Source of the DNA: Streptomyces sp. NBC_00237
GTDB lineage: Bacteria; Actinomycetota; Actinomycetes; Streptomycetales; Streptomycetaceae
Assembly (NCBI RefSeq): GCF_026342435.1
Contig: NZ_JAPEMT010000005.1
Coordinates: 248,001 to 312,000 of the forward strand
Direction: 5' to 3'
DNA length: 64,000 nucleotides
This document shows, one piece after another, positions 8,751 through 17,420 of the stretch (positions are counted from its first letter, which is position 1; each line of letters begins with the position of its first letter). Both the position numbers and the translations under genes were made by a program. The notes beneath the pieces are model-generated. The model was not told where the DNA came from. It ran no database searches and saw only the letters and a program-made list of their open reading frames with translations.

Positions 8751-9653
8751 ATGACCGCCGACACCGCCGCCGAGGCGGCCGACGCCGCAGCCCTGTTCGA
8801 AGAGCACCGATCCGTCCTGACCGGTGTCGCCTACCGCATGCTCGGTCGCGTCGCCGACGCCGAGGACGTCGTGCAGGAGGCGTGGCTGCGCTGGTCGTCG
8901 GAGGACCGCGAGGACGTCCGTGCCCCGCGCGCGTATCTCGTACGGATCACCACGCGCCTGGCCATCGACCGGCTGCGGCACGTGCAGTCGCGCCGCGAGG
9001 CGTACGTCGGCCCCTGGCTGCCCGAGCCGCTGGCCACCGACCTCGGCACGGACGTCCCCGACACCGCCGACCGCGCCGTCCTCGCCGAGTCCGTCTCCCT
9101 GGCCGTCCTGGTCGTCCTCGAATCGCTCTCGCCGCTGGAACGCGCCGTGTTCGTCCTGCGCGAGGCGTTCGGCTTCCCGTACGGGGAGATAGCGGCGGCC
9201 CTCGACAGGTCGGACGCGGCGGTGCGTCAGCTCGCGGGCCGGGCGCGCAAGCACGTGGACGAGCGCAAGCCGCGCTTCGACGTGGACCCCGTCGAGCGCC
9301 GCGAGATGACCGAACGGTTCCTCGCCGCGGCCGGCGGCGGCGATCTCGGCGACCTGCTCACCCTGCTGGCCCCCACGGCGCGGCTGGTCGGCGACAGCGG
9401 CGGCAAGTCGCGGGCGCCCCTGCGGATCGTGGAGAGCGCCGACAAGGTGGCGCGCTTTCTGCTGGGCGCCGCCAAGAAGTCCGTCCCGGGAATGGAGGTC
9501 CGGCTCACCGAATTCAACGGCGGCCCCGCCCTCCTCTTCCTCTCCGGCGGCCGCCCCGACAGCTTCTTCCAACTGGACGTCGCCGACGGACTCATCCAGA
9601 CCGTCTACATCGTGCGAAATCCCGACAAACTCGCATCACTCATGCCGGAATAG
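8751..9653 (+). CDS. ECF41-type RNA polymerase sigma factor (SigJ-like)
   Basis: Extracytoplasmic-function sigma factor of 300 residues. Sigma region 2 spans about residues 15-85 (LTGVAYRMLGRVADAEDVVQEAWLRW) and region 4 about 115-170. The linker carries GPWLPEPL (87-94), typical of the ECF41 group. The C-terminal 110 residues form a SnoaL-like extension with DSGGK (215-219, the group's DGGGK motif) and a final NPDKL (290-294). In ECF41 factors this extension replaces a separate anti-sigma factor and tunes activity. The usual adjacent COE gene is absent; the divergent neighbour is an alpha/beta hydrolase. Confidence 0.93.
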   Translation: MTADTAAEAADAAALFEEHRSVLTGVAYRMLGRVADAEDVVQEAWLRWSSEDREDVRAPRAYLVRITTRLAIDRLRHVQSRREAYVGPWLPEPLATDLGTDVPDTADRAVLAESVSLAVLVVLESLSPLERAVFVLREAFGFPYGEIAAALDRSDAAVRQLAGRARKHVDERKPRFDVDPVERREMTERFLAAAGGGDLGDLLTLLAPTARLVGDSGGKSRAPLRIVESADKVARFLLGAAKKSVPGMEVRLTEFNGGPALLFLSGGRPDSFFQLDVADGLIQTVYIVRNPDKLASLMPE

Positions 9654-9790
9654 GCGCTTCCAGATTTGTCGTACGCCCCACTGCCCCGCTTCCGTCCGCC
9701 GGATGCGGGGCAGTTTGCGGCTCTGTGAACGGTCCGTGACGTACGCGCATTTCGCTCCCCCGCTTCCATAACCTCCGTAAAGGAAGGCGG

Positions 9791-9806
9791 ATTGGTCTTG
9801 ACCAAG
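9791..9806. promoter_or_regulatory. dre-like operator (DasR/GntR-HutC type)
   Basis: ATTGGTCTTGACCAAG contains a perfect inverted repeat TTGGTC-TT-GACCAA. It matches 12 of 16 positions, including the full GGTC and GACC half-sites, of the DasR-responsive element consensus ACTGGTCTAGACCACT as I remember it. It lies 126 bases upstream of the start of a DasR-like GntR gene, so autoregulation or control by DasR is plausible. Confidence 0.6.
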
Positions 9807-9932
9807 TAGGGGGGTCGACCTATGGTCGCAGAGTTAGTGCAAGGACCTTTAATAAACAAAGGCGTGGAACGGCGTTCGGGCCTGCGGACGTCTCGGAGTG
9901 CCGCAAGGACGCGGCGATTGCGGAGGATCAGG

Positions 9933-10700
9933 GTGGGGACCACGCAGCTCGAAACGGTGCCGGAGCCGAAGTACTGGCACCTCAAGACCGTGCTCAGCGA
10001 GGCGCTCGACTCCGACTTCTCGGTCGGCGAGATCCTCCCCAACGAGCGTGACCTCGCGGCCCGCTTCGGCGTCGCCCGTGCCACGCTCCGCCAGGCCCTC
10101 GAACAGCTGGAGCTGGAGGGCCGACTGCACCGCCGCCGAGGCGTGGGCACCACGGTGGCCCCGCCCCGCATGGGTGTCGACGTGTCGACCTCCCAGCACG
10201 CCTGGCCCGGCACGGCAGGTGACGCCTGGCAGCCCGTCGACTCCTCGGTCGCCGTGCCTCCCGCCGCAGTCAGCCGCATGCTCGGAACGGCCGTCCGGGA
10301 GGAGCTGCACGTCGTGCGCCGCACGCGCATGACGCACGGCCAGCCGGTCGCCGCCGAACTGCTCTACGTACCCCTCGCCTCGGTGCCCGAACTCCCGGCG
10401 CTGGACGCCCCGTCGGGCCAGGTCCGCGCCCGCAGCGTGCTGCGCGAACTCCAGCTCCTCGGACTGGAGGGCCAGGACCGCGCCGTCGAACTGGGCTCCG
10501 CCCGCGCCGACGACGCCAAGGAGCTGGACCGGCTGCCCGGCGCTCCCGTCCTGGTCGTCACCACCCGCTACTTCGCGGCGGGCCGCACCGCCGCCGTGTC
10601 CGTGGCGACGTACCGCGCGGACACCTGCCGCCTGACCTTCGGGGACTCGGGCGACCTGGAGATAAGCCACCACGACAGCCCGGCCGCCCACGCGTCCTGA
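9933..10700 (+). CDS. GntR-family (HutC/DasR-like) transcriptional regulator
   Basis: Regulator of 255 residues, close to DasR's length. The GntR winged helix covers about residues 10-80 (SVGEILPNERDLAARFGVARATLRQALEQLELEGRLHRR) and a UTRA ligand-binding domain follows. HutC-type regulators bind amino sugars, amino acids or related metabolites. The GTG start has GGAGG six bases upstream (9922-9926). A dre-like palindrome lies upstream, and a hairpin just past the stop looks like a terminator. Compared with DasR itself the effector domain is clearly diverged, so I call it a paralogue. Confidence 0.9.
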   Translation: MGTTQLETVPEPKYWHLKTVLSEALDSDFSVGEILPNERDLAARFGVARATLRQALEQLELEGRLHRRRGVGTTVAPPRMGVDVSTSQHAWPGTAGDAWQPVDSSVAVPPAAVSRMLGTAVREELHVVRRTRMTHGQPVAAELLYVPLASVPELPALDAPSGQVRARSVLRELQLLGLEGQDRAVELGSARADDAKELDRLPGAPVLVVTTRYFAAGRTAAVSVATYRADTCRLTFGDSGDLEISHHDSPAAHAS

Positions 10701-10715
10701 CCTGCCGATCTCCTC

Positions 10716-10756
10716 CGTACGGCCCGCCACCGGGAACTCCGGGTGCGGGCCGTACG
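10716..10756 (+). terminator. hairpin terminator after the GntR gene
   Basis: CGTACGGCCCGC (10716-10727) pairs perfectly with GCGGGCCGTACG (10745-10756). It begins 16 bases after the GntR stop codon. There is no clear T-tract, as is common in streptomycetes. Confidence 0.6.
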
Positions 10757-10770
10757 TATTGAAGAGGTAC

Positions 10771-10830
10771 ACAGCCAAGAAGAGCTCAACCAAGAAGAAC
10801 TCAGCCAGGGGAAACTCAGCCAAGAAGAAC
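10771..10830. repeat. four 15-bp tandem repeats abutting the ROK stop codon
   Basis: Four imperfect copies of TCAGCCAAGAAGAAC run up to 10830. The ROK gene's stop codon (TCA on this strand) at 10831 begins what would be a fifth, diverged copy. The repeats are A-rich on the plus strand, unlike the surrounding DNA. They lie in the short space between convergent genes. Confidence 0.8.
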
Positions 10831-12006
10831 TCAGCGCCGCGCCGTCACCGTCGTCTCCACCGCGAACAACTGCTCCTCCACATGGTCCAGCGCGAGGCGC
10901 AGCGCCCCCGTCGCCACCGACGCCTCGCCGAGCAGCGACAGCGCCACCCTCGGCGGACGCAGGCAGAACCGCTCCAGCTCCGCGCGCAACGGGTCCAGTA
11001 CGCCGTCAAGACCGGCCGCCCACCCGCCGACCACCACCAGCTCCGGATCGAGCGCCAGCACCAGCGCCGCCACGTCGTGCACCAGCCGCTGAAGGAACCT
11101 GTCCATCGCCGCCCGCGCCTGTACGTCCCCCTGCTTGGCCTGGGCGAACACCGCCGCCACCGCCTGCTCGTCCAGCGGGTGCAGCGGCTCGTCCGTCGTG
11201 GACAGCAGGCTTTCGGGCCGGGCCTCGCGCCCCAGCAGGTGCAGCGCGCCGATCTCTCCGGCCGCGCCGCCGTACCCCCGGTGCAGCCGCCCGCCGATCA
11301 GCGACCCCGCCCCCGGGCTCAGCCCGGCCAGGACGAAGACCATGTCGTCGGTGTCCTGCCCGACGCCCTTCCAGTGCTCGGCCACGGCAGCGGTGTTGGC
11401 GTCGTTCTCCACCAGCACCGGGCAGCGGAAGGACCGCCGCAGCCGTTCGCCCAGCGGCAGCCCGGTCCACCCGGGCAGCGCCGTACCGAGGCGTACCGTG
11501 CCGTCGGCCTCGACGATGCCGGGGCTGCCGACGCCGACCGCCCGCAGCGAGCTGCGCGGCACTCCGGCCCGGCGCAGCACGTCCGCGACCACGGTCCGTA
11601 CCCGCTCCAGCCGGTCGTCCGCACTCGCGGACTCGTCGACCTCGCGCGACCCCGCGCCGACGATCCGCCCGTCGAGACCGGAGATCAGCGCCGACACCCG
11701 GTGCGGCCCGATCTCGATGCCCAGCAGGTGCCCCGCCTCGGCCCGGAACCGGAACCGCCGCGCGGGCCGCCCCTGCCGTTTCGCAGCGCCCTCTTCGGCG
11801 ACCGAGGCAGCCGACTCGACGACGAGCCCGGCCTCGATGAGCCCCTCGACGACGCCCTCGACGGTCGGCCGGGAAAGCCCGGTGATCCGGGTCAGGTCGG
11901 TCAGGGTGGGGGAGTCCGCGTAGTCCGCGCCGCGCAGTGCGTGCAGCACCACCGCGGAGTTGATCCGCCGCAACAAAGAGGGGTCCCCGCCGGTCAGCCG
12001 CCCCAA
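10831..12006 (-). CDS. ROK-family transcriptional regulator
   Basis: Regulator of 391 residues. The N-terminal 80 residues form a winged helix (LTDLTRITGLSRPTVEGVVEGLIEAGLV) and the rest is a ROK (repressor/ORF/kinase) domain with GIEIGPHRVSALISGLDG, GVGSPGIV, and ENDANTAAVAEHWKG. The usual ROK zinc motif with clustered cysteines is absent. The start is TTG at 12006, supported by GGAGGA five bases upstream. ROK regulators sense sugars or sugar phosphates. The convergent GntR gene is also of an amino-sugar-responsive family, which is suggestive but not proof of a shared role. Confidence 0.9.
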   Translation of the reverse strand: MGRLTGGDPSLLRRINSAVVLHALRGADYADSPTLTDLTRITGLSRPTVEGVVEGLIEAGLVVESAASVAEEGAAKRQGRPARRFRFRAEAGHLLGIEIGPHRVSALISGLDGRIVGAGSREVDESASADDRLERVRTVVADVLRRAGVPRSSLRAVGVGSPGIVEADGTVRLGTALPGWTGLPLGERLRRSFRCPVLVENDANTAAVAEHWKGVGQDTDDMVFVLAGLSPGAGSLIGGRLHRGYGGAAGEIGALHLLGREARPESLLSTTDEPLHPLDEQAVAAVFAQAKQGDVQARAAMDRFLQRLVHDVAALVLALDPELVVVGGWAAGLDGVLDPLRAELERFCLRPPRVALSLLGEASVATGALRLALDHVEEQLFAVETTVTARR

Positions 12007-12111
12007 CGTGTCCTCCCAGCTCGTACGCGTGTGTGCTGCTGGATCGTATCTGCTGGTGACAGGCCGGGGCGAGTCAGGCCGTACAAAGCGGAACCGGATC
12101 GTTGCGGGGCG

Positions 12112-12660
12112 CTACGTGTCCGCAACGTCTGCGGACGCTTCGCGCAGGCGTGCGTACTCCTCCGCCATCGCCTCCAGGCTCCAGTGCGCGTTGAGCCCGC
12201 TGGGGTTGGGCAGCGCCCAGACCCGCGCCCCGCCGATGGTCCGCTCCTGCGGCCCGATCCGCGCCTTCTTCTCGTCGAACGCCGTGCGGTACGCGGTCAC
12301 ACCGACCACCGCCAGCCACACCGGCCGCAGCCGCTCCACCTTCTCGGTGAGCAGCCGCCCGCCCTCGCGGTACTCCTCCGCGCTCAGCTCGTCCGCCCGG
12401 GCGCTGGCCCGCGCCACGACGTTGGTGATGCCGAGACCGTACGAGAGGAGTTCGTCCTGTTCGGACGGCTGCAACTGGCGCGGAGTGAAGCCCGACCGGT
12501 GCAGCACCGGCCAGAACCGGTTGCCGGGGCGGGCGAAGTGGTGACCGGTGGCCGCCGACATCAGCCCCGGGTTGATGCCGCAGAACAGCACGCGCAGACC
12601 GCCCGCGACCACGTCGGGGATGACGCGGTCGCGGGCGGCCCGGAGCTCCTCAGGAGTCAC
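12112..12660 (-). CDS. mug: mismatch-specific uracil-DNA glycosylase (Mug)
   Basis: Base-excision repair enzyme of 182 residues that removes uracil or thymine from G:U/G:T mismatches. The active-site motif CGINPGL is at residues 27-33, followed by GHHFARPGNRFWPVL. The second motif NPSGLNAHW, which contacts the opposite guanine, lies near residue 151. The start is a GTG six bases after the purB stop codon, so it is very likely cotranscribed with purB. The pairing of a DNA-repair glycosylase with a purine-synthesis gene may be only organisational. Confidence 0.93.
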   Translation of the reverse strand: MTPEELRAARDRVIPDVVAGGLRVLFCGINPGLMSAATGHHFARPGNRFWPVLHRSGFTPRQLQPSEQDELLSYGLGITNVVARASARADELSAEEYREGGRLLTEKVERLRPVWLAVVGVTAYRTAFDEKKARIGPQERTIGGARVWALPNPSGLNAHWSLEAMAEEYARLREASADVADT

Positions 12661-12666
12661 GGTGCC

Positions 12667-14109
12667 TCAGAGGATCGAGCCGGGGGTGTACGCCGCCGCC
12701 TCGGGGTGCTGCTTGACGATCTCCTCGATACGGGCGACCAGCACGCCCACCTGCTGCCCCGCGGCCCCCGTGAACGACAGCTTGTCCGCCATCAGCTCGT
12801 CGAGCTGTGCGCGGTCCAGCGGCATCCGGTCGTCGGCGGCGAGCTTGTCGAGCAGCTCGTTGCGCTCGGCGCCCTGCTCCCGCATGGCCAGTGCGGAGGC
12901 CACCGCGTGCTCCTTGATGACCTCGTGCGCGGCCTCCCGGCCGACCCCGGCCCGTACGGCGGCCATGAGCACCTTGGTCGTGGCGAGGAACGGAAGGTAG
13001 CGGTCCAGCTCACGGGCGACGACCGCGGGGAACGCCCCGAACTCGTCCAGCACCGTCAGGAAGGTCTCCAGGAGGCCGTCGAACGCGAAGAACGCGTCCG
13101 GCAGCGCGACGCGGCGGACCACGGAGCAGGACACGTCGCCCTCGTTCCACTGGTCGCCCGCCAGCTCGCCGGTCATCGACGCGTACCCGCGCAAGATGAC
13201 CATCAGGCCGTTGACGCGCTCGCAGGAGCGGGTGTTCATCTTGTGCGGCATCGCGGAGGAGCCGACCTGCCCGGGCTTGAAACCCTCGGTGACCAGCTCG
13301 TGGCCCGCCATCAGACGGATCGTCTTGGCGACGGAGGAGGGGGCACCGGCCAGCTGCACCAGCGCGGTCACCACCTCGTAGTCGAGCGAGCGCGGGTAGA
13401 CCTGGCCGACCGAGGTGAAGGCGTGCGCGAAGCCGAGGTGGCCCGCGATGCGCTGCTCAAGATCCGCCAGCTTCTCGGCGTCGCCGCCCAGCAGGTCGAG
13501 CATGTCCTGCGCGGTGCCGACCGGGCCCTTGATGCCGCGCAACGGGTAGCGGCCGAGGAGCTCCTCAAGCCGTCCGTACGCGACGAGCAGTTCGTCGGCG
13601 GCGGTCGCGAAGCGCTTGCCGAGGGTGGTGGCCTGCGCTGCCACGTTGTGCGAACGGCCCGCCATGACCAGCTCGGCGTACTCGCCCGACAGCTTGCCCA
13701 GGCGTGCGAGGACGGAGACCGTGCGGTCCCGCATCAGTTCGAGCGAGAGCCGGATCTGGAGCTGCTCGACGTTCTCGGTGAGGTCGCGGGACGTCATGCC
13801 CTTGTGGACCTGCTCGTGCCCGGCGAGGGCGTTGAACTCCTCGATCCGCGCCTTCACGTCGTGGCGCGTGACCTTCTCGCGCTCGGCGATGGAGGCCAGG
13901 TCGACCTGGTCGAGCACGCGCTCGTAGTCGGCGATGGCGGCGTCCGGAACCTCGATGCCGAGGTCCTTCTGCGCACGCAGTACGGCCAGCCACAGCTGGC
14001 GCTCCAGCTTGACCTTCTGCTCGGGGGACCACAGGACGGCGAGCTCCGCGGAGGCGTAGCGGCCGGCCAGGACATTGGGGATGCGAGGCTTCGCACTTAC
14101 AGCAGTCAC
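12667..14109 (-). CDS. purB: adenylosuccinate lyase
   Basis: Enzyme of 480 residues of the fumarase/aspartase superfamily that cleaves SAICAR and adenylosuccinate in purine synthesis. The superfamily signature GSSAMPHKMNTRSCE lies near residue 277, preceded by KGMTSRDLTENVEQ and AGRSHNVAAQATTLGKRF, which carry the catalytic histidines. The GTG at 14109 (VTAVSAKPRIPN) is chosen as start because it gives the usual N-terminus; the frame stays open upstream. Downstream mug follows after six bases. Confidence 0.96.
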   Translation of the reverse strand: MTAVSAKPRIPNVLAGRYASAELAVLWSPEQKVKLERQLWLAVLRAQKDLGIEVPDAAIADYERVLDQVDLASIAEREKVTRHDVKARIEEFNALAGHEQVHKGMTSRDLTENVEQLQIRLSLELMRDRTVSVLARLGKLSGEYAELVMAGRSHNVAAQATTLGKRFATAADELLVAYGRLEELLGRYPLRGIKGPVGTAQDMLDLLGGDAEKLADLEQRIAGHLGFAHAFTSVGQVYPRSLDYEVVTALVQLAGAPSSVAKTIRLMAGHELVTEGFKPGQVGSSAMPHKMNTRSCERVNGLMVILRGYASMTGELAGDQWNEGDVSCSVVRRVALPDAFFAFDGLLETFLTVLDEFGAFPAVVARELDRYLPFLATTKVLMAAVRAGVGREAAHEVIKEHAVASALAMREQGAERNELLDKLAADDRMPLDRAQLDELMADKLSFTGAAGQQVGVLVARIEEIVKQHPEAAAYTPGSIL

Positions 14110-14168
14110 GTAAACAGATTCTACTGGCGGTTTGTGCAGGCCAGGGCCACGGGTTCGTTCGTACGTTG

Positions 14169-14948
14169 CTACGAGAGGGGCCCGTCGTACGGAACCAGCT
14201 CCGGCCTCTTCGCCGGGCGGCCGTCGCCCGAGGAGCGTCCCGACATCCTGCGCCCGATCCACGGCACCAGGTGTTCCCGCGCGAACCGCACGTCGCTCAC
14301 CCGGCGCGCGACCCACTTCGGGGGCCTCGCGAGGGGCAGCGGGGACAGCCAGTCGTCCTCAGCGTCCAGGCCGAGAGCCTGCCAGACCGCTTCGGCGACC
14401 CTGCGGTGCCCCTCGGCGGTCAGGTGCAGCCGGTCCACGTCCCACATCCGCTGGTCGCCGAGGACGGCTGCCCCGTACAGGTCGACGACCACCGCGTCGT
14501 GCCGGGCCGCCAGCTCGTCGACGAGGACGAAGAGTTCCTCCATGCGCGGCCGGAAGCGCTCCATGACCGGGCCGTTGCGCCCCGGGCTGCGCATCAGGAC
14601 GAGCTGCTTGCAGGAGGGAGCCAGGATCTCGACGGCCTCGGTGAGCTTGGCGCGCACGCGTCCCATGTCGACCTTGGGGCGCAGGGTGTCGTTCAGCCCG
14701 CCGACCAGCGTGACCACGTCGGCCTTCATCGCGGCGGCGAGCGGTGCCTGCTCGTCGGCGATCTGCGCGATGAGCTTGCCGCGCACAGCGAGGTTCGCGT
14801 ACCGGAAGCCGGGCGTGCGCGCGGCCATCCGGGCGGCGAGCAGATCGGCCCAGCCGCGGTAGGAACCGTCGGGCAGGAGGTCGGACATTCCCTCGGTGAA
14901 GGAGTCGCCGACCGCGACGAGACTGGTGTAGGTGGCATTCATCTCCAT
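14169..14948 (-). CDS. SGNH/GDSL-family hydrolase
   Basis: Esterase/lipase-type protein of 259 residues. Block I is VAVGDSFTEGM with the nucleophilic serine, block III GGLNDTL, and block V DRLHLTAEGH with the Asp-His pair. There is no signal peptide, so it is probably cytosolic. Two start codons are possible, ATG 14948 and ATG 14942 (MEMNATYTS); neither has a well-placed Shine-Dalgarno sequence. It lies upstream of purB on the same strand with 59 bases between. Substrate unknown. Confidence 0.88.
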   Translation of the reverse strand: MEMNATYTSLVAVGDSFTEGMSDLLPDGSYRGWADLLAARMAARTPGFRYANLAVRGKLIAQIADEQAPLAAAMKADVVTLVGGLNDTLRPKVDMGRVRAKLTEAVEILAPSCKQLVLMRSPGRNGPVMERFRPRMEELFVLVDELAARHDAVVVDLYGAAVLGDQRMWDVDRLHLTAEGHRRVAEAVWQALGLDAEDDWLSPLPLARPPKWVARRVSDVRFAREHLVPWIGRRMSGRSSGDGRPAKRPELVPYDGPLS

Positions 14949-15002
14949 GGCGGAGTGATCGTACCCAATCGCTTCCGGGCGTGCGCGGTCGGGAAACGAC
15001 AA

Positions 15003-15038
15003 CTGCCGGGCCCCCTCCCGAAGGAGGGGGCCCGGCAG
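15003..15038 (-). terminator. strong hairpin terminator after the CNNM pair
   Basis: CTGCCGGGCCCCCTCC (15003-15018) pairs perfectly over 16 bp with 15023-15038 around a CGAA tetraloop. It sits just downstream of the stop codon of the CBS-domain membrane protein (ends 15055) and before the SGNH gene. Confidence 0.8.
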
Positions 15039-15054
15039 CGTCACGCGACACGGA

Positions 15055-16074
15055 CTACGCCTGCTGCGGCGGCCCCACCAGCTCCCGCAGCACGTCCTCC
15101 ATGGTGACCAGACCGGCCGGGCGGCCGTCCTCGTCGGCCACCGCGGCCAGATGCGTACGGCTGCGGCGCATGGCCGTCAGTACGTCGTCCAGCGGCGTCT
15201 GCGCCTTCACCCGCGCGATCGGCCGCATCGCCGTCACCGGGAACGGCAGGTCGCGCGGTACCGCGTCCAGGGCGTCCTTCACGTGCAGGTAGCCCAGGAT
15301 CCGCCGGTTCGCGTCGAGCACAGGGAAGCGGGAGAACCCGGACTCGGCCGACAGCCGCTCCAGCTCCTCCGGCGTCGTCCCGACCTGCGCGTACACGACG
15401 CGCTCGACCGGCATGACGACGTCCCGCACCGGGCGGCGGCCCAGCTCCAGGGCGTCCCGCAGCCGCTCGGCGGCCCGGTCGTCCAGAAGTCCCGCGTCCT
15501 CGGTGTCCTTGACCAGCCGGGCCAGCTCGTCGTCCGAGAACGTCGCCGCGACCTCGTCCTTGACCTCCACCTTCAGCAGCTTCAGCAGCACGTTGGCGAA
15601 GGAGTTGATCGCGAAGATCACCGGACGCAGCGCCCGTGCCAGGGCCACCAGCGGCGGGCCGAGGAGCAGAGCGGTCTTCGTCGGCTCGGCCAGCGCGATG
15701 TTCTTCGGCACCATCTCGCCGAGCAGCATGTGCAGGTACGTGGCCAGCGCCAGCGCGATCACGAAGGAGATCGGGTGCGTCAGCGCGTCCGGCACGCCCA
15801 CCGCGTGGAACGCGGGCTCCAGCAGGTGCGCGATGGCGGGCTCGGCGACGATGCCGAGCACCAGGGTGCAGAGCGTGATGCCGAGCTGGGCGGCCGCCAG
15901 CAGCGCGGAGACGTGTTCCAGGCCCCAGATGACGCTGCGCGCCCTGCGGTTACCGGCCTCGGCCTCCGGTTCGATCTGCGAACGCCGCACCGAGATCAGC
16001 GCGAACTCCGCGCCGACGAAGAAGGCGTTGACGACCAGCGTGAGCAGGCCGATGAGGAGCTGTACGGCGATCAT
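15055..16074 (-). CDS. CNNM/CBS-domain membrane protein (hemolysin/CorC-like)
   Basis: Protein of 339 residues with an N-terminal CNNM (DUF21) membrane domain (about residues 1-170, with VNAFFVGAEFALISVRRSQIE and GEMVPKNIAL) and two CBS domains (about 205-330: MPVERVVYAQVG and MRPIARVKAQTPLDDVL). Such proteins are linked to divalent cation, especially magnesium, transport or sensing. Its ATG overlaps the stop of the upstream paralogue (ATGA). It lacks the C-terminal CorC/HlyC domain that the upstream protein has, so the pair may form a heteromer. Confidence 0.9.
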   Translation of the reverse strand: MIAVQLLIGLLTLVVNAFFVGAEFALISVRRSQIEPEAEAGNRRARSVIWGLEHVSALLAAAQLGITLCTLVLGIVAEPAIAHLLEPAFHAVGVPDALTHPISFVIALALATYLHMLLGEMVPKNIALAEPTKTALLLGPPLVALARALRPVIFAINSFANVLLKLLKVEVKDEVAATFSDDELARLVKDTEDAGLLDDRAAERLRDALELGRRPVRDVVMPVERVVYAQVGTTPEELERLSAESGFSRFPVLDANRRILGYLHVKDALDAVPRDLPFPVTAMRPIARVKAQTPLDDVLTAMRRSRTHLAAVADEDGRPAGLVTMEDVLRELVGPPQQA

Positions 16075-17420
16075 CGTCCGGCCTCCGACTGCTTCGCGCC
16101 CTGCACGTCGTCGGAGGGGAGCGGCGCGTGCATCAGCACCCGGGCCGCCCTCCTGCCGCTCGCGTCCACCACGTCCAGCCTCCAGCCGGACAGCTCCACG
16201 CGGTCACCCGCCTCGGGGATGCGCCCCAGCTCGTTGGCGATCAGCCCGGCCAGGGTCTCGTACGGGCCCTCCGGCACGCGCATTCCGATCCGTTCCAGCT
16301 GGTCGCAGCGGGCGGCGCCGTCCGCCGACCACAGGTCGTGGCCCTCGGTGTCCTCGCCCGCGCGGGCGAGGTCGGGGGTCTCGTGCGGGTCGTGCTCGTC
16401 GCGCACCTCGCCGACGACCTCCTCGACGATGTCCTCCAGCGTGACCACACCGGCCGTGCCGCCGTACTCGTCGATGACGACGGCCATCGTGCGCTTGCCC
16501 GACAGCCGGTCCAGCAGCTTGTCGACGGTCAGCGTCTCGGGTACGAGCAGGGGCTCGCGCACCAGCTCGGTGACCGGGTGGCGGGGCCTGCGGTCGGCGG
16601 GCACGGCCAGGACGTCCTTGATGTGGACCAGGCCGACGACGGAGTCCAGGCTGCCCCGGTACACGGGGAAGCGGGACAGCCCGGTCGCCCGGGTGGCGTT
16701 CGCGACGTCCTCGGCGGTGGCCTGCACGTCCAGCGCGGTGACCTGCACGCGCGGGGTCATCACGTTCTCGGCGGTCAGCTCGGCGAGATTGAGCGTACGG
16801 ACGAACAGCTCGGCGGTGTCGGCCTCCAGCGCGCCCTCCTTCGCGGAGTGGCGGGCCAGGGCGACCAGCTCCTGCGGGCTGCGCGCGGACGCCAGCTCCT
16901 CGGCGGGCTCCATGCCGAAGCGGCGCAGGATCCGGTTGGCCGTGTTGTTGAGGTGGCTGATCAGCGGCTTGAAGGCGGCCGTGAACAGGCGCTGCGGGGT
17001 CGCCACGACCTTCGCGACGGCCAGCGGCGAGGAGATCGCCCAGTTCTTGGGGACCAGCTCGCCGACGACCATCAGAACGACGGTCGACAGCGCGGTGCCC
17101 AGCACCAGGGCCACCGAGGAGGCCACGGTGGGGGACAGGCCGATCGCCTCGACCGGGCCCTTGAGCAGCTTGGAGATCGACGGCTCGGAGAGCATGCCGA
17201 CGAGGAGGTTGGTGACGGTGATGCCGAGCTGCGCGCCGGAGAGCTGGAAGGTCAGACCGCGTACGGCCTTCAGGGCGCTCTCGGCACCCCGCTCGCCCCG
17301 CTCGACGGCCCGCTGCAAGTCGCCGCGCTCCACGGTCGTCAGCGAGAACTCCGCCGCGACGAAGGCACCGCAGATCAGCGAGAGCAGTACCGCCACGAGG
17401 AGCAGAAGCACTTCAATCAT
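16071..17420 (-). CDS. CNNM/CBS/CorC-domain membrane protein
   Basis: Protein of 449 residues: CNNM membrane domain (about residues 1-195, with CGAFVAAEFSLTTVERGDLQ and GELVPKNWAI), paired CBS domains (about 220-345, MTPRVQVTALDVQA and EYGGTAGVVTLEDIVEEVVG) and a C-terminal transporter-associated CorC/HlyC domain (DQLERIGMRVPEGPYETLAGL onward). The family is tied to magnesium/cobalt efflux or its regulation. It is the first gene of a translationally coupled pair with a shorter paralogue, a common actinobacterial arrangement. Confidence 0.92.
   Translation of the reverse strand: MIEVLLLLVAVLLSLICGAFVAAEFSLTTVERGDLQRAVERGERGAESALKAVRGLTFQLSGAQLGITVTNLLVGMLSEPSISKLLKGPVEAIGLSPTVASSVALVLGTALSTVVLMVVGELVPKNWAISSPLAVAKVVATPQRLFTAAFKPLISHLNNTANRILRRFGMEPAEELASARSPQELVALARHSAKEGALEADTAELFVRTLNLAELTAENVMTPRVQVTALDVQATAEDVANATRATGLSRFPVYRGSLDSVVGLVHIKDVLAVPADRRPRHPVTELVREPLLVPETLTVDKLLDRLSGKRTMAVVIDEYGGTAGVVTLEDIVEEVVGEVRDEHDPHETPDLARAGEDTEGHDLWSADGAARCDQLERIGMRVPEGPYETLAGLIANELGRIPEAGDRVELSGWRLDVVDASGRRAARVLMHAPLPSDDVQGAKQSEAGR

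Noticed and set aside
10759..14862. Very long plus-strand open frame across ROK, mug, purB and SGNH genes
   Set aside because: It is the antisense of well-identified genes; GC-rich third positions remove stops on the other strand.
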